A stretch of DNA of 64,000 nt, from NCBI GenBank assembly GCA_947623455.1, contig OX392534.1, positions 6,086,001-6,150,000 of the forward strand. The letters are read 5' to 3'. Every line of letters starts with the position of its first letter. Within the stretch, counting starts at the first letter, position 1. The notes beneath the pieces are model-generated. The model saw only the letters and a list, made by a program, of their open reading frames with translations. It did no database searches and was not told the DNA's origin. The translations under genes and the position numbers were made by a program. This DNA is from Mimachlamys varia (taxonomy: Eukaryota > Mollusca > Bivalvia > Pectinida > Pectinidae). This document shows positions 47,601 through 55,841 of the stretch, one piece after another.

Positions 47601-50600
47601 CAATATGTCGTACCTGTCGTTATAGAGCCAGGCTAGGAACTGTGTGGAGTTCCAGTACAAGTCGGGAGTCTCCCAGTCCCCATAAATAAATGGTTCGCAT
47701 TACATTATAATTGACCGAGATACCGTACCTGTCGTTATAGAGCCAGGCCAGGAACTGTGTGGAGTTCCAGTAGGAGTCGGAACCTCCAAGTCCCCATAAA
47801 TAAATGGTTCGCATTAGATTAGAATTGACCGAGATACCGTACCTGTCGTTATAGAGCCAGGCCAGGAACTGTGTGGAGTTCCTGTAGGAGTCGGAACCTC
47901 CAAGTCCCCATAAATAAATGGTTCGCATTAGATTAGAATTGACCGAGATACCGTACCTGTCGTTATAGAGCCAGGCCAGGAACTGTGTGGAGTTCCTGTA
48001 GAAGTCGGGAGCCTCCCAGACCCCATAAATAAATGGTTCACATTACATTAGAATTGACCGAGATATCGTACCTGTCGTTATAGAGCCAGGCTAGGAACTG
48101 TATGGAGTTCAAGTAGGTGTCGGGAGCCTCCCAGACCCCATAAATAAATGGTTCACATTACATTAGAATTGACCGAGATATCGTACCTGTCGTTATAGAG
48201 CCAGGCTAGAAACTGTATGGAGTTCAAGTAGGTGTCGGGAGCCTCCCAGACCCCATAAATAAATGGTTCACATTACATTAGAATTGACCGAGATACCGTA
48301 CCTGTCGTTATAGAGCCAGGCCAGGAACTGTGTGGAGTTCCAGTAGGTGTCGGGAGCCTCCCAGTCTCCGTCTGACCAAATGATGTCGGGTTGGTACCTG
48401 TTCACAATCTCGTACAGCTCAGGGAGGGTCTTCTCCTAGTGAAAACATTACGTGTTGTATTTGTAGAAATAATACTGTCATTTATGTTTTTTCCTCATGT
48501 TTTGCATAGTGTTTTCCGGCTGAATACGGCATTCAGGTAATCAATAATGTTAAATGTGTACCTGTATAGAAGATGAAAGTTTAAATAAAATAAGTGGAAA
48601 AAACCCTTGGCAACTATTGATAAAAATACTGATCCTAATTGTAGTTACATCTCCCAATATCAGTAATGTATCCCCTGTATCTGTAATGGTCCCTGTAGTG
48701 TTCTGTCGCACGTAATATTGTGTTTGCATTGTAACCTCCATTTCCGTCCAGTCTGATTTGCTCTACTGTCTTGTTTTTAAGAGGGCTGTATCTGCCTATT
48801 TAAAGTTAATCATTTTTTTTCCGAATTGATTTGCCTTTTCCCTTTAACATATGCTACAAATTGCGAAGTGACAACCCCACTTTTTATATATATTATCAAT
48901 ATTTCAATAGTTCTAAAAATAATCTGACAAAACCTTTCAAAATTTTAATTATTACTTCCTGTTCTTTTCCAGCTTTTAAAAAGCAGTTTCCCCCATGTGT
49001 TTTATGAAAACTATTTCTAGACAGATTTTAAAACTTCTATCTTTGAAATAAGCCCAGTGACTTATCAATAACCTACAACAGCTTACATTTATTGATTTAT
49101 ATAGAATATTGATAAAAGAATTACTTTTTAGAAAAGTTGATTACACATATCCTCAAATCAAGTTTCCCTATTTAGATATGATAAGAACCTTACCCTGACA
49201 AATTGTTGGGTTTGGAAACGGTTTGCCTTGTCAGCGAGGTACAGTGGATGGAACCATTCGTACAGAGAATGATACAGACCGAAATTCATAAACGTCTTGT
49301 TCCGAATGGCACTCGCAAATTCACCTACAAGTTCAAAACTAGGTACACATTTTAAAAATACAAACATAAATATCATCGTTTATTAGTAGATTTAAAAAGG
49401 ATTCGTACGATATCACTCTCTTGTAATGAATTAATGCATGGAATAAAGTTCCTCTTAGTAAATTCGGTTTGCCAAGAGAAGTGGTAATTTAAAGGCCCAA
49501 TATACGTAACTCCAGGAAATTCGTCGTGATTCTGAAAATTCTGAAAAAAATTCCAGTCGATAACCATGCGAAAATAAGCCTAAAACGAAGTCAACCTGGG
49601 CGGTAGCAAACAAGAAAATCTTGACAGAAAAATCCAAAGAATTGAAAATAATTTAGGTGGGGCCGACTTTAACAACAAGCCTAAGTTAGAAGACAGTTCA
49701 AAATGGACGCGTGTTTACTAATACCGAGTTTCAACTACTGCTGTACCGGTAACCGCGTAAGAATTCATCTTGAATATTGCTGATATCAGTTAATCTTAAC
49801 TAAATCTATCAATATAAATATGTTATAAGGCTTGATTTTTGCTTCAAGTTTTGCTAAAAGTTACGTATATTGGGCATTTAATGAAAGTATATGAATAACT
49901 AATACTTATATTCATTACTATTACCGGAAATATCCCGAACCACATGATGGCTCACCGCTTAATGAATGTATACTAGAATCGTTTTATAATAATACTAGTA
50001 ACAATTTATCGTGAGTCTCATCTCAAATAAATCATCCCGAGTATCAATTAAAATATCAGTACGTAATTATTATATGTATATATATATATGCATCATAATG
50101 TTATTACATGTACAAGCATAGTTTATTTCTTATCCCTTGTTCAAATGATTTGTAATGCATATCTTTAAACTACTGTCTCATTCGACCTACCGACCAGGTC
50201 CCGGTGCGGCCCGACGTCCATGGCGTTCCAGTTCGGGGAATGCTGAGAGGGCCACATGGTGTAGCCCTCGTGATGCTTGCTTGTCAGAACTACATACCTA
50301 TAACGACGTTGTAACATTTTTAATTCGAAGCAAAACAAAGAAATAAAAAAAACTCTTAAATGTGTTCCTGATTAAAACATCATTTATACAGAAGCTATAA
50401 AAGGATTTGTACACCTTTGATATTACGTGTAATTATTCAGGTTATTCATCTGCATGTTTTCTTCGTTTGTTGCTATGGTGACCTTACTGCTGTGGCAAAG
50501 TCAAGTTATCATAACACATCAAAGTGCAACACAATTAAGTAGCAGTATAAAAACCGTGTTAAAGCCAACATTAGGGGGGGGGGCAATAATGTTGACATGG

Positions 50601-51774
50601 GGGGGGGTGTTATATAGTGAAATCACCGGTTGTGGAGGTAAAAAGGTAAATCTGAATGGATTCAGAAGGCTTTTAAATCATTTGATGTGTGCACGGACTG
50701 CAGCAAGACACGCTCTTTTAACACCAATAGTTGTTTTTTACCTTGCTATTACAGTTTTTTCAAACACTTGAACACAGTCTTACAAAATGCTTGGTGTTTG
50801 GTAAATGTGCACACAAAAACGGCATTTTCTCTTTTTTAATACGCAGTTTTATATTCATAACTACATGTAGTCGCAGTATTGCTTCAATATGTTTGTGATG
50901 TGGACATGACAACAAAGCATGCGTGTACACTGTTATTTTAGGATTAGAGATAGAGATATCGCTATAGGTAATAAACTTACCTTTTTACCTCCACAACCAG
51001 CAACTTCACTATATAAATCCCCCCCCCCCTATCAACATTATTGCCAACCCCTAATATTGACTTTAACACGGTGATATAACTGATTTCGCATCGCATGGAA
51101 GTCAACATCAGCTGTCCTTAGCTGTACATGTATTGTTTGATCTACTTGAGAAGAACAAGTGCATGTTACTACTAACTGTCACCTAAAACTGGTATATATT
51201 TATCATATGTGGTCAAGTAGTAACAGGATTTATAATATTCTGCTACCACTTAGTCTAGACAAGTTACACGTACTGTATATTCTACAAATGTTTAACACTA
51301 ATGATATATTTACTGGGTTTCTTACCTTGAAACCAAATGACACAAAAACCAAGCAGAGGTTATAAATAATAAATCACAGTTCTCAATGTAAGAATGTGTT
51401 ATAACCACTAACCCGGCTCCCGAGTTCGCCAGTACATCCGCCCATTTGTCAGCGTCGAACCGTGATGCAGTGAACTTGGGCCCGAAGTCTGGGTAGGTGA
51501 AGCTGGGCGGGTAGTTAGCCTCCATAAACTGTATACAATCGTTATACTTAGCGCCCTGCCAGTCCCACCAAAACCACTCGGACCGGAACGCCGGCACGGA
51601 AAACACCCCCCAGTGGATAAACACCCCCACCTTGGTACCGTCATACCACAAGGGGAGGGGCCGCGTGTCAAGGGAGTCCCAGTCCGGGGTGTAGCGAGCC
51701 CCGCCCACACATCCAACCAGCAGGACTGCCAGTACCACCAAGGTGTGTTTCGTTACGTTTACCATGCTGAGCAT
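32339..51774 (-). CDS. FUCA: Alpha-L-fucosidase, GH29, lysosomal or secreted (gene-level, complete, 8 exons)
   Basis: Removes terminal alpha-L-fucose from glycoproteins and glycolipids. Exons in transcript order: 51774-51413, 50297-50191, 49324-49194, 48435-48302, 45106-44982, 37200-37068, 35580-35410, 32618-32339. They total 1443 nt: 480 residues plus stop, the usual family size. It starts with a signal peptide ([20 protein letters not shown]), followed by [70 protein letters not shown] with nucleophile Asp222 (human FUCA1 Asp225), NDRWG and [29 protein letters not shown] and NTS sequons fit a glycosylated luminal enzyme. Introns carry six large arrays or mobile elements, stretching 1.4 kb of coding sequence over 19 kb. 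FUCA1 versus FUCA2 cannot be decided. Confidence 0.94.
32785..34510. repeat. 30-41-bp variable satellite with 616-bp higher-order repeat, in fucosidase intron 7
   Basis: All units share CATACCCTGTCTCCGGCA; linkers differ (AGACACACATACTACAA, CACATACTCCAA, CACCGACTCACATACAACAA). A block of about 616 bp is repeated once: identical successions of unit types start near 33030 and 33646. The transcribed strand shows a donor-like AGGGTATGT in every unit. The C-rich strand lacks stops, giving long spurious frames. It starts about 165 bp upstream of the F8 acceptor. Confidence 0.95.
34690..35180 (+). mobile_element. Penelope-like fragment with YFDD reverse-transcriptase remnant
   Basis: Degraded frames include [10 protein letters not shown] (from about 34741) and [17 protein letters not shown], conserved pieces of the same element. 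Frameshifted; antisense to the fucosidase between F8 and F7. Confidence 0.66.
35410..35580 (-). CDS. FUCA: Fucosidase exon F7 ([10 protein letters not shown] block)
   Basis: Acceptor TATCATACAG, donor GTCTG|GTATGT; phase 2 in and out. It encodes [40 protein letters not shown] and [17 protein letters not shown], nearly family consensus. Confidence 0.94.
35855..36725 (+). mobile_element. Penelope-like fragment, longer, with YIDD motif and tail
   Basis: Contains YIDDVLS (about 36004-36027), a degraded 3' coding half and the complete tail ending near TTACCGTTTCGGTATTCTC. Lies between fucosidase F7 and F6, antisense to the gene. Confidence 0.68.
36838..36985 (-). mobile_element. Solo tail of the Penelope-like element
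   Basis: GAGAATAAGACCAGGTGTTC and CGACACCCGCCATGTAAATC match the tail in minus orientation, directly next to the preceding plus copy; it ends about 80 bp from exon F6. Confidence 0.6.
37068..37200 (-). CDS. FUCA: Fucosidase exon F6 (KWED..GYRR block)
   Basis: Pyrimidine-rich tract then TTTCGAAAG acceptor; donor GTGAG|GTGAGA; phase 1 in, phase 2 out. It encodes [20 protein letters not shown] and [20 protein letters not shown] then ETV, matching the family KWE..SIDK..WGYRR..L..V segment. An alternative acceptor (GTCCGTCAG, before 37189) would break phase with the chosen F5 donor. Confidence 0.88.
37245..42672. repeat. 5.4-kb satellite of 45-bp units (about 120 copies) in fucosidase intron 5
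   Basis: The unit contains AGTACGACAGACCACAGTTG, CTTGAGTTATTTTAATC and ATTTAAAT. Variant positions (TAC/TGC, TTAT/TTGT/TCAT, TTTT/TTCT) form blocks. Breaks in register: one-base deletions at about 39817 and 41284 and a truncated unit at about 39957. It begins about 45 bp upstream of the F6 acceptor. Length 45 keeps one frame open (repeat [15 protein letters not shown]). Confidence 0.98.
42698..43217. mobile_element. 520-bp element with about 46-bp terminal inverted repeats
   Basis: The left end, TATATAAGGAGCCGCCCATT through GGAAGTATACCAAC, is complemented by 43172-43217. A second inner pair (CCGGCAACTTTTTTAAGTAG near 42745; its complement near 42965) makes a nested structure. No transposase; TA-rich insertion site adjoining the 45-bp satellite. 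Confidence 0.8.
43998..44146 (-). repeat. Hammerhead-family repeat with intact ribozyme core, sense in fucosidase intron 5
   Basis: Full-length member of the roughly 145-bp family, bounded by GGATTCCTACCTTTTGGCCC and GTGTGTGTTACGTGATCTT on the minus strand. The ribozyme itself is listed separately. Confidence 0.85.
44074..44117 (-). ncRNA. Type I hammerhead ribozyme with minimal helix III
   Basis: Minus-strand order: helix I GCATCA; CTGAAGA (CUGANGA core); helix II GTCC, loop TAGGA, GGAC; GAAA; CAGCTG; TA; helix I partner TGATGC. All conserved core bases are present and both helices I and II are fully paired. Helix III is only a six-base palindrome, the form known from Penelope-element and retrozyme hammerheads that act as dimers. 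Predicted cleavage is after the A at 44080. It is on the transcribed strand of the fucosidase, about 870 nt into intron 5. Confidence 0.82.
44826..45003 (-). repeat. 27-bp array of fucosidase exon F5 3' end plus donor
   Basis: On the minus strand, successive units read ACTGACCGGTACAATCAAG|G followed by TACGTGT, with donor dinucleotides kept in nearly all (GTACGT, GTATTT, GTACTT, GTATAT; one GCACTT). The period is 9 codons in frame with the exon (DRYNQ GTCT type). The exon's own last 18 residues already show the 9-residue period. Confidence 0.88.
44982..45106 (-). CDS. FUCA: Fucosidase exon F5 (NDRWG block), 3' end probably lengthened by a 27-bp repeat
   Basis: Acceptor TTGTTGTTTCAG, phase 2 in. 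It encodes [32 protein letters not shown] and RTLTDRQHQ. The donor chosen is CATCAAG|GTACGT, phase 1, which pairs with the phase-matched acceptor before 37200. The stretch from the Cys of FTCPDR to the next exon's KWED is about nine residues longer than in FUCA proteins I recall, exactly one 27-bp repeat unit. Alternative donors every 27 bp keep the same phase. Confidence 0.82.
45374..48366 (-). repeat. 115-bp array of fucosidase exon F4 3' end plus donor (about 21 extra copies)
   Basis: Each unit holds 65 exon bases (from GACTGGGAGG to TATAACGACAG) and about 50 intron bases (GTACGGTATCTCGGTCAATT ...). Nearly every copy retains the donor; no acceptor is included. The array runs downstream of F4 in the transcript and is interrupted at about 46840-47358 by a foldback insertion. 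Divergence between copies is several percent. Confidence 0.96.
46848..47000. mobile_element. Long foldback hairpin inserted in the F4 array
   Basis: Arms of about 72 bp (from GGATTGAAAGTCATTTTTT to CATTGAATGAAGCCC-like bases) are near-perfect complements around a spacer of a few bases (GCTAG). It splits the exon-derived array; about 360 bp of other unique sequence follows before the array resumes at about 47359. Confidence 0.85.
48302..48435 (-). CDS. FUCA: Fucosidase exon F4 (catalytic nucleophile)
   Basis: Acceptor TTTTCACTAG, donor GACAG|GTACGG; phase 0 in, phase 2 out. It encodes [20 protein letters not shown] then [20 protein letters not shown] and LYND. Asp222 in SDG is the GH29 nucleophile. 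The last 65 bp of this exon plus 50 bp of intron are tandemly copied about 21 times downstream in the transcript. Confidence 0.93.
49194..49324 (-). CDS. FUCA: Fucosidase exon F3 ([10 protein letters not shown] block)
   Basis: Acceptor AACTTGTAG, donor TCAGG|GTAAGG; phase 1 in, phase 0 out. It encodes [36 protein letters not shown] and QTQQFVR. Confidence 0.92.
49489..49881. mobile_element. TTAA-flanked MITE, copy 1 (piggyBac-like)
   Basis: Bounded by TTAA at both ends (49489-49492, 49878-49881), with inverted ends AGGCCCAATATACGTAACT and AGTTACGTATATTGGGCAT-type complement. No transposase. In the fucosidase intron between F2 and F3. Confidence 0.8.
50191..50297 (-). CDS. FUCA: Fucosidase exon F2 (HHEGYTMW block)
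   Basis: Acceptor CGTTATAG, donor GGTCG|GTAGGT; phase 2 in, phase 1 out. It encodes [20 protein letters not shown] and [14 protein letters not shown], the most conserved GH29 substrate-pocket block, with its adjacent histidines. Confidence 0.93.
50553..51072. mobile_element. 520-bp element with about 97-bp terminal inverted repeats and G/C homopolymers
   Basis: Left arm 50553-50650 (ACCGTGTTAAAGCCAACATT, two G runs, GTTGTGGAGGTAAAAAGGTA) is complemented by 50977-51072. The middle has no significant frame. It sits in fucosidase intron 1. Confidence 0.8.
51413..51774 (-). CDS. FUCA: Fucosidase exon F1 (signal peptide and barrel start)
   Basis: ATG at 51774-51772. It encodes a hydrophobic signal peptide, the [20 protein letters not shown] block, [20 protein letters not shown], and [21 protein letters not shown]. 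The donor is GCCGG|GTTAGT, phase 2. A second in-frame Met at residue 4 could also serve as start. Confidence 0.92.
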
Positions 51775-52490
51775 TTTTACAACAATTACTGGGTAAATAT
51801 ATGTTCCACTTATCTACAGATTGTGTGGCAATGATCAGGAAAGGTCAAGGACATATTCGTGCTTAGTCTTCTAGATAAGCTGATAGCTAGACATTGCATT
51901 TGTCTCACCGTTACAATTAAAAGCGTATTGCAGCAGATCCCGGTTATTGTTCGAATGGTATTTGGTCCAAACATGATCAACCACTACCACCTTTGGCAAT
52001 AAAAGCAAGGTTAGCAGGGACTCAAATAGATATACCCTAGCCCCACAAAGTGGTCAAGTATGACTTTTGACCCCTTAACGTTGACCGAAATTGTGATGCT
52101 TTGGTGTGAATATGAACAAAATATGTTAGGGGTTTATGATATATCTGATTTAAATCATACACTGTATCTTGAACTCCGCGCCGTTTCGTAAACTTCTCTT
52201 TGCTGCATCAAAGGTCTGACAACATCCCATAGGGGTCACGTTCAGATGACATTTTGCATTAGCCAATCAAAGTACATGCATTACTTTCAGAATCTGAAAT
52301 GTGAATTTTTGAGACGACAAAGCTTGAATAATCGTTTCTGTACTTTTAGTCATTTCGTAACAAGAAAAAACTTTATGTGACAAAATATCTTGCTGCAAAT
52401 GACAGCGTCATTGGAAAGATACTAGTGTGAAGTAAAGAGACGACAAAGGTCACCAGAACATGACCTCTTATTGGATTTAGTAAATATGTA
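51775..52490. other. Fucosidase upstream region
   Basis: Presumed promoter of the minus-strand fucosidase gene. No TATA box or other element can be named with confidence; no genes seen. Confidence 0.3.
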
Positions 52491-52494
52491 TTTT

Positions 52495-53035
52495 ATAGTA
52501 CCATCCCTGCTTGGTACTTGTTTCTTGATAGTAACGTCCCTGCTTCTCCATCCTATTGTGTTTGCATATGTCACAGTTGATTCGTTATTCTTGGGGTTGC
52601 TCTGAATATCGATATTTTCATGACAGATGTCAACTGCTGACGAACAAACTTACGGCACAGGGATTCGAGTGATGTAGGTTGATGAAGACTATGGGGAAGT
52701 TTTATGGTCGCCATCTTGGTCTCATCGAGAAATATTCTGTATCTTTATGTGACATGATGATGGTCGTTTTTGAGTTTGCTTATTAGTGTGTTTACTTGTT
52801 GTGATGACAATGATGACTCGGTTCTCATTTTGAGGATTGATGCTTACTTGGATGTGACCAAGATTTACATGGCGGGTGCCGTCGATGAAGCAGAAGACGC
52901 TTACTCTTCCGGAACACCTGGTCTTATTCTCTTGTGATTTTACGAGAGTCTCCCTGTAAATATTTCCTTTGGCTCTAGTTTAATCGATTTTGAGTTCGGA
53001 TTATGGTTTTGTTGACGCTTCGGTATTCTCTGAAT
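52495..53035 (+). mobile_element. Penelope-like fragment, 3' half and tail
   Basis: TTTCTTGATAGTAACGTCCC, TATGGTCGCCATCTTGGTCT, then the tail GGAACACCTGGTCTTATTCT and TTTAATCGATTTTGAGTTCG, in plus orientation between the fucosidase and ankyrin genes. Confidence 0.65.
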
Positions 53036-53039
53036 TTTT

Positions 53040-54125
53040 TTTTGGTGGTATATCGATTATTGCATGTTTTCTGTTGCACATATCAGGCTACAGAATTGTT
53101 TCGTGGTCTTATATTGGGATATGTTGTTTGTGTGCGCGGTTTTGTTTTTGTATTATAATTTGAACTATAAAAAAAGCAAACCATTGAAGACAATACACAT
53201 GTCAATGATTTTAATGGTTTATTATGAAATCACATATAAAACAGAGTTTGCATTACAAAGCAACAGTATAACATAGTATAATGACTATTAGCTTCACTCA
53301 AATAGTTTTTGACAGATATTTCTTACAAACGTGGTGAATTAACCCAGAAAATCTGTATACTGAATAAGTTAGTATTCCTACGGGGGAGAGCCTGACAATG
53401 GTGAACTTTTTTCAAAGAGTACTTGTTTGTAAGCATATGTTTTATTCCTTTTTCTTGATTAATTTCTATTTAGTTTATGTACAGTACTATGTAAGCGTAC
53501 ACTATGTCAAAAACACTGAGCACTACGACATATGAACTGAATAAGATCCATACGATAGTTTAAGCGTTAAGAGATCTTATATAAGGAATATGTACTCAAA
53601 TAGCATTAAATGAAAAATAAAAAAAAAATAGATAATATGATTTGTAAAGAGAACATGTATGAAATATCACAGCGTTTGGCTTTTACTTGGACGGGATGTA
53701 ACATATATATCGTTAACTAGACTCAAAATAAACATCACTGACAAATATTGGTAAAGTATCACATAAATATATCGAATAGGAAGTAAAGCATTAGTCACGC
53801 CCTCAAATGTTGCTTAACCGAGTTGAAAACTTAACTATGTCAAAATTAAATAATAAATGTGAATAAATGGACAATATGATTACAGTTTTATACAGAGAGG
53901 AAGTCATTATACATAGCATATTCTACTATTTTAACAGAGATTAGTAGAGAAAATAATATGTTCTGAAGTGTGAAAATCATATGGTTAGTTTATCTAATTT
54001 GATGACGACTGCTAATATTTACTCCTCGGTAACATCCTACATAAAATACTGTTTTATAAAAGCATTTCCCCGGATGATGACATCATATTTGAAATGATGA
54101 ACAATTAAAGACATATGGTTTAGAT
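53040..54125. other. Intergenic, AT-rich
   Basis: No coding or structured feature recognised between the retroelement fragment and the 42-bp array. Confidence 0.4.
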
Positions 54126-54126
54126 T

Positions 54127-55135
54127 TCGAGGATTGCAGACAAGGGAGATAAGGCCGTCGACAAGGGAGGTAATACAGACAACCAGGGAGGTAATACCTA
54201 CGACAAGGGAGGTAATACAGACAACCAGGGAGGTAATACCTACGACAAGGGAGGTAATACAGACAATCAGGGAGGTTATACCGACGACAAGGGAGGTAAT
54301 ACAGACAACCAGGGAGGTTATACCGACGACAAGGGAGGTAATACAGACAACCAGGGAGGTAATACCTACAACGACTGTAATACCGACAACCAGGGAGGTA
54401 ATACAGACAACCAGGGAGGTAATACAGACAACCAGGGAGGTAATACCTACGACAAGGGAGGTAATACAGACAACCAGGGAGGTAATACCTACGACAAGGG
54501 AGGTAATACAGACAACCAGGGAGGTAATACCTACGACAAGGGAGGTAATACAGACAATCAGGGAGGTAATACCTACGACAAGGGAGGTAATGCAGACAAT
54601 CGGGGAGGTTATACCGACGACAAGGGAGGTAATGCAGACAACCAGGGAGGTTATACCGACGACAAGGGAGGTAATACAGACAACCAGGGAGGTTATACCG
54701 ACGACAAGGGAGGTAATACAGACAACCAGGGAGGTAATACCTACAACAACTGTAATACAGACAACCAGGGAGGTATTACCGACGACAAGGGAGGTAATAC
54801 AGACAACCAGGGAGTCATTACCGACGACAAGGGAGGTAATACAGACAACTAGGGAGGTATTACCGACAAGGGAGGTAAAACAAACAACCAGGGAGGTAAT
54901 ACCTACGACAAGGGAGGTAATACAGACAACCAGGGAGGTTATATCGACGACAAGGGAGGTAATACAGACAAACAGGGAGGTAATACCTACAACAAGGGAG
55001 GTAATACAGACAACCAGGGAGGTATTACCGACGACAAGGGAGGTAATACAGACAACCAGGGAGGTAATACCTACGACAAGGGAGGTAATCCAGACAACCA
55101 GGGAGTATATACCGACGACAAGGGAGGTAATACTA
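54127..55135. repeat. 42-bp (2 x 21) tandem array downstream of the ankyrin gene
   Basis: Alternating half-units GACAAGGGAGGTAATACA and GACAACCAGGGAGGTAATACC, about 24 dimers. Being a multiple of three, it is open on both strands (337 and 377 codons), which is a by-product of the repeat. Begins about 570 bp past the ankyrin stop. Confidence 0.95.
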
Positions 55136-55477
55136 GGGCTAAAGTAATAACATACAACAGAGACGTACATACACAGTTTGTACCTCAGGGCACTATGACT
55201 AGACGATAGAGTTTGTAAATATATGTAAATCAGGAGCTTAATTGCAGGACGAAATTGCGTAAATGTGCGTACATGTGTGTAGTCAGAAATACGAATATAA
55301 ATAAATAACAGTCTCGTTCACATCCGTCCACAGTTCTCTTTCTTTCTTACTAGAGATAGAAGTGAAACTTGTCCATTGTTCATCATAACTCGAAGTAATT
55401 GGTTTTCCGTGCTATTTCAACCGGACAGACTGCTTTTTTTGTCTTTTACGATAATGTGTGTTCTTGTTGAATAATTG

Positions 55478-55483
55478 TTTTAT
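55478..55483 (-). promoter_or_regulatory. Candidate polyadenylation signal of the ankyrin gene
   Basis: AATAAA on the minus strand about 225 bp after the ankyrin stop codon. Confidence 0.35.
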
Positions 55484-55706
55484 TTTTTTTGTACATTACC
55501 TTAGAATTGACTTTAAATAATATGAACATAAAGAGTCCCCCTAAGGATATATAAAAGTGCTAAATAACAACATATCTTCAGCATGTCTTGGTCACATGCA
55601 GCTGTTTTTTTCAGTAAAGTAATTTACAGCCTTTTGATGGAATAACGACATTCTTTCTGTCCGGGTAAAGATCCTTTTGAACACAAATTAATTAATTGTC
55701 TTTGTG

Positions 55707-55841
55707 TTATAAAATCGTGCAGGATTTTGATTTCTTTTCGGGTTCTTCCCACTTTTCTGCAATTTTCGCATATTTGTCGATCAATTCAACAATTTTGCTA
55801 AAACCATTTTCCTCAGCAATATCACGAGCTGTTTTGCCATC
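55707..55841 (-). CDS. Ankyrin gene terminal exon A5 with CaaX box
   Basis: Acceptor CGTTTTAG, phase 0. It encodes DGKTARDIAEENGFSKIVEL, IDKYAKIAEKWEEPEKK and SKSCTIL, then TAA at 55709-55707. Lysines next to the CaaX cysteine would aid membrane binding. Confidence 0.88.
   Translation of the reverse strand, partial: DGKTARDIAEENGFSKIVELIDKYAKIAEKWEEPEKKSKSCTIL

Noticed and set aside
51408..51716. Alternative 102-codon minus-strand frame over the first fucosidase exon
   Set aside because: Frame shadow of the genuine signal-peptide exon.
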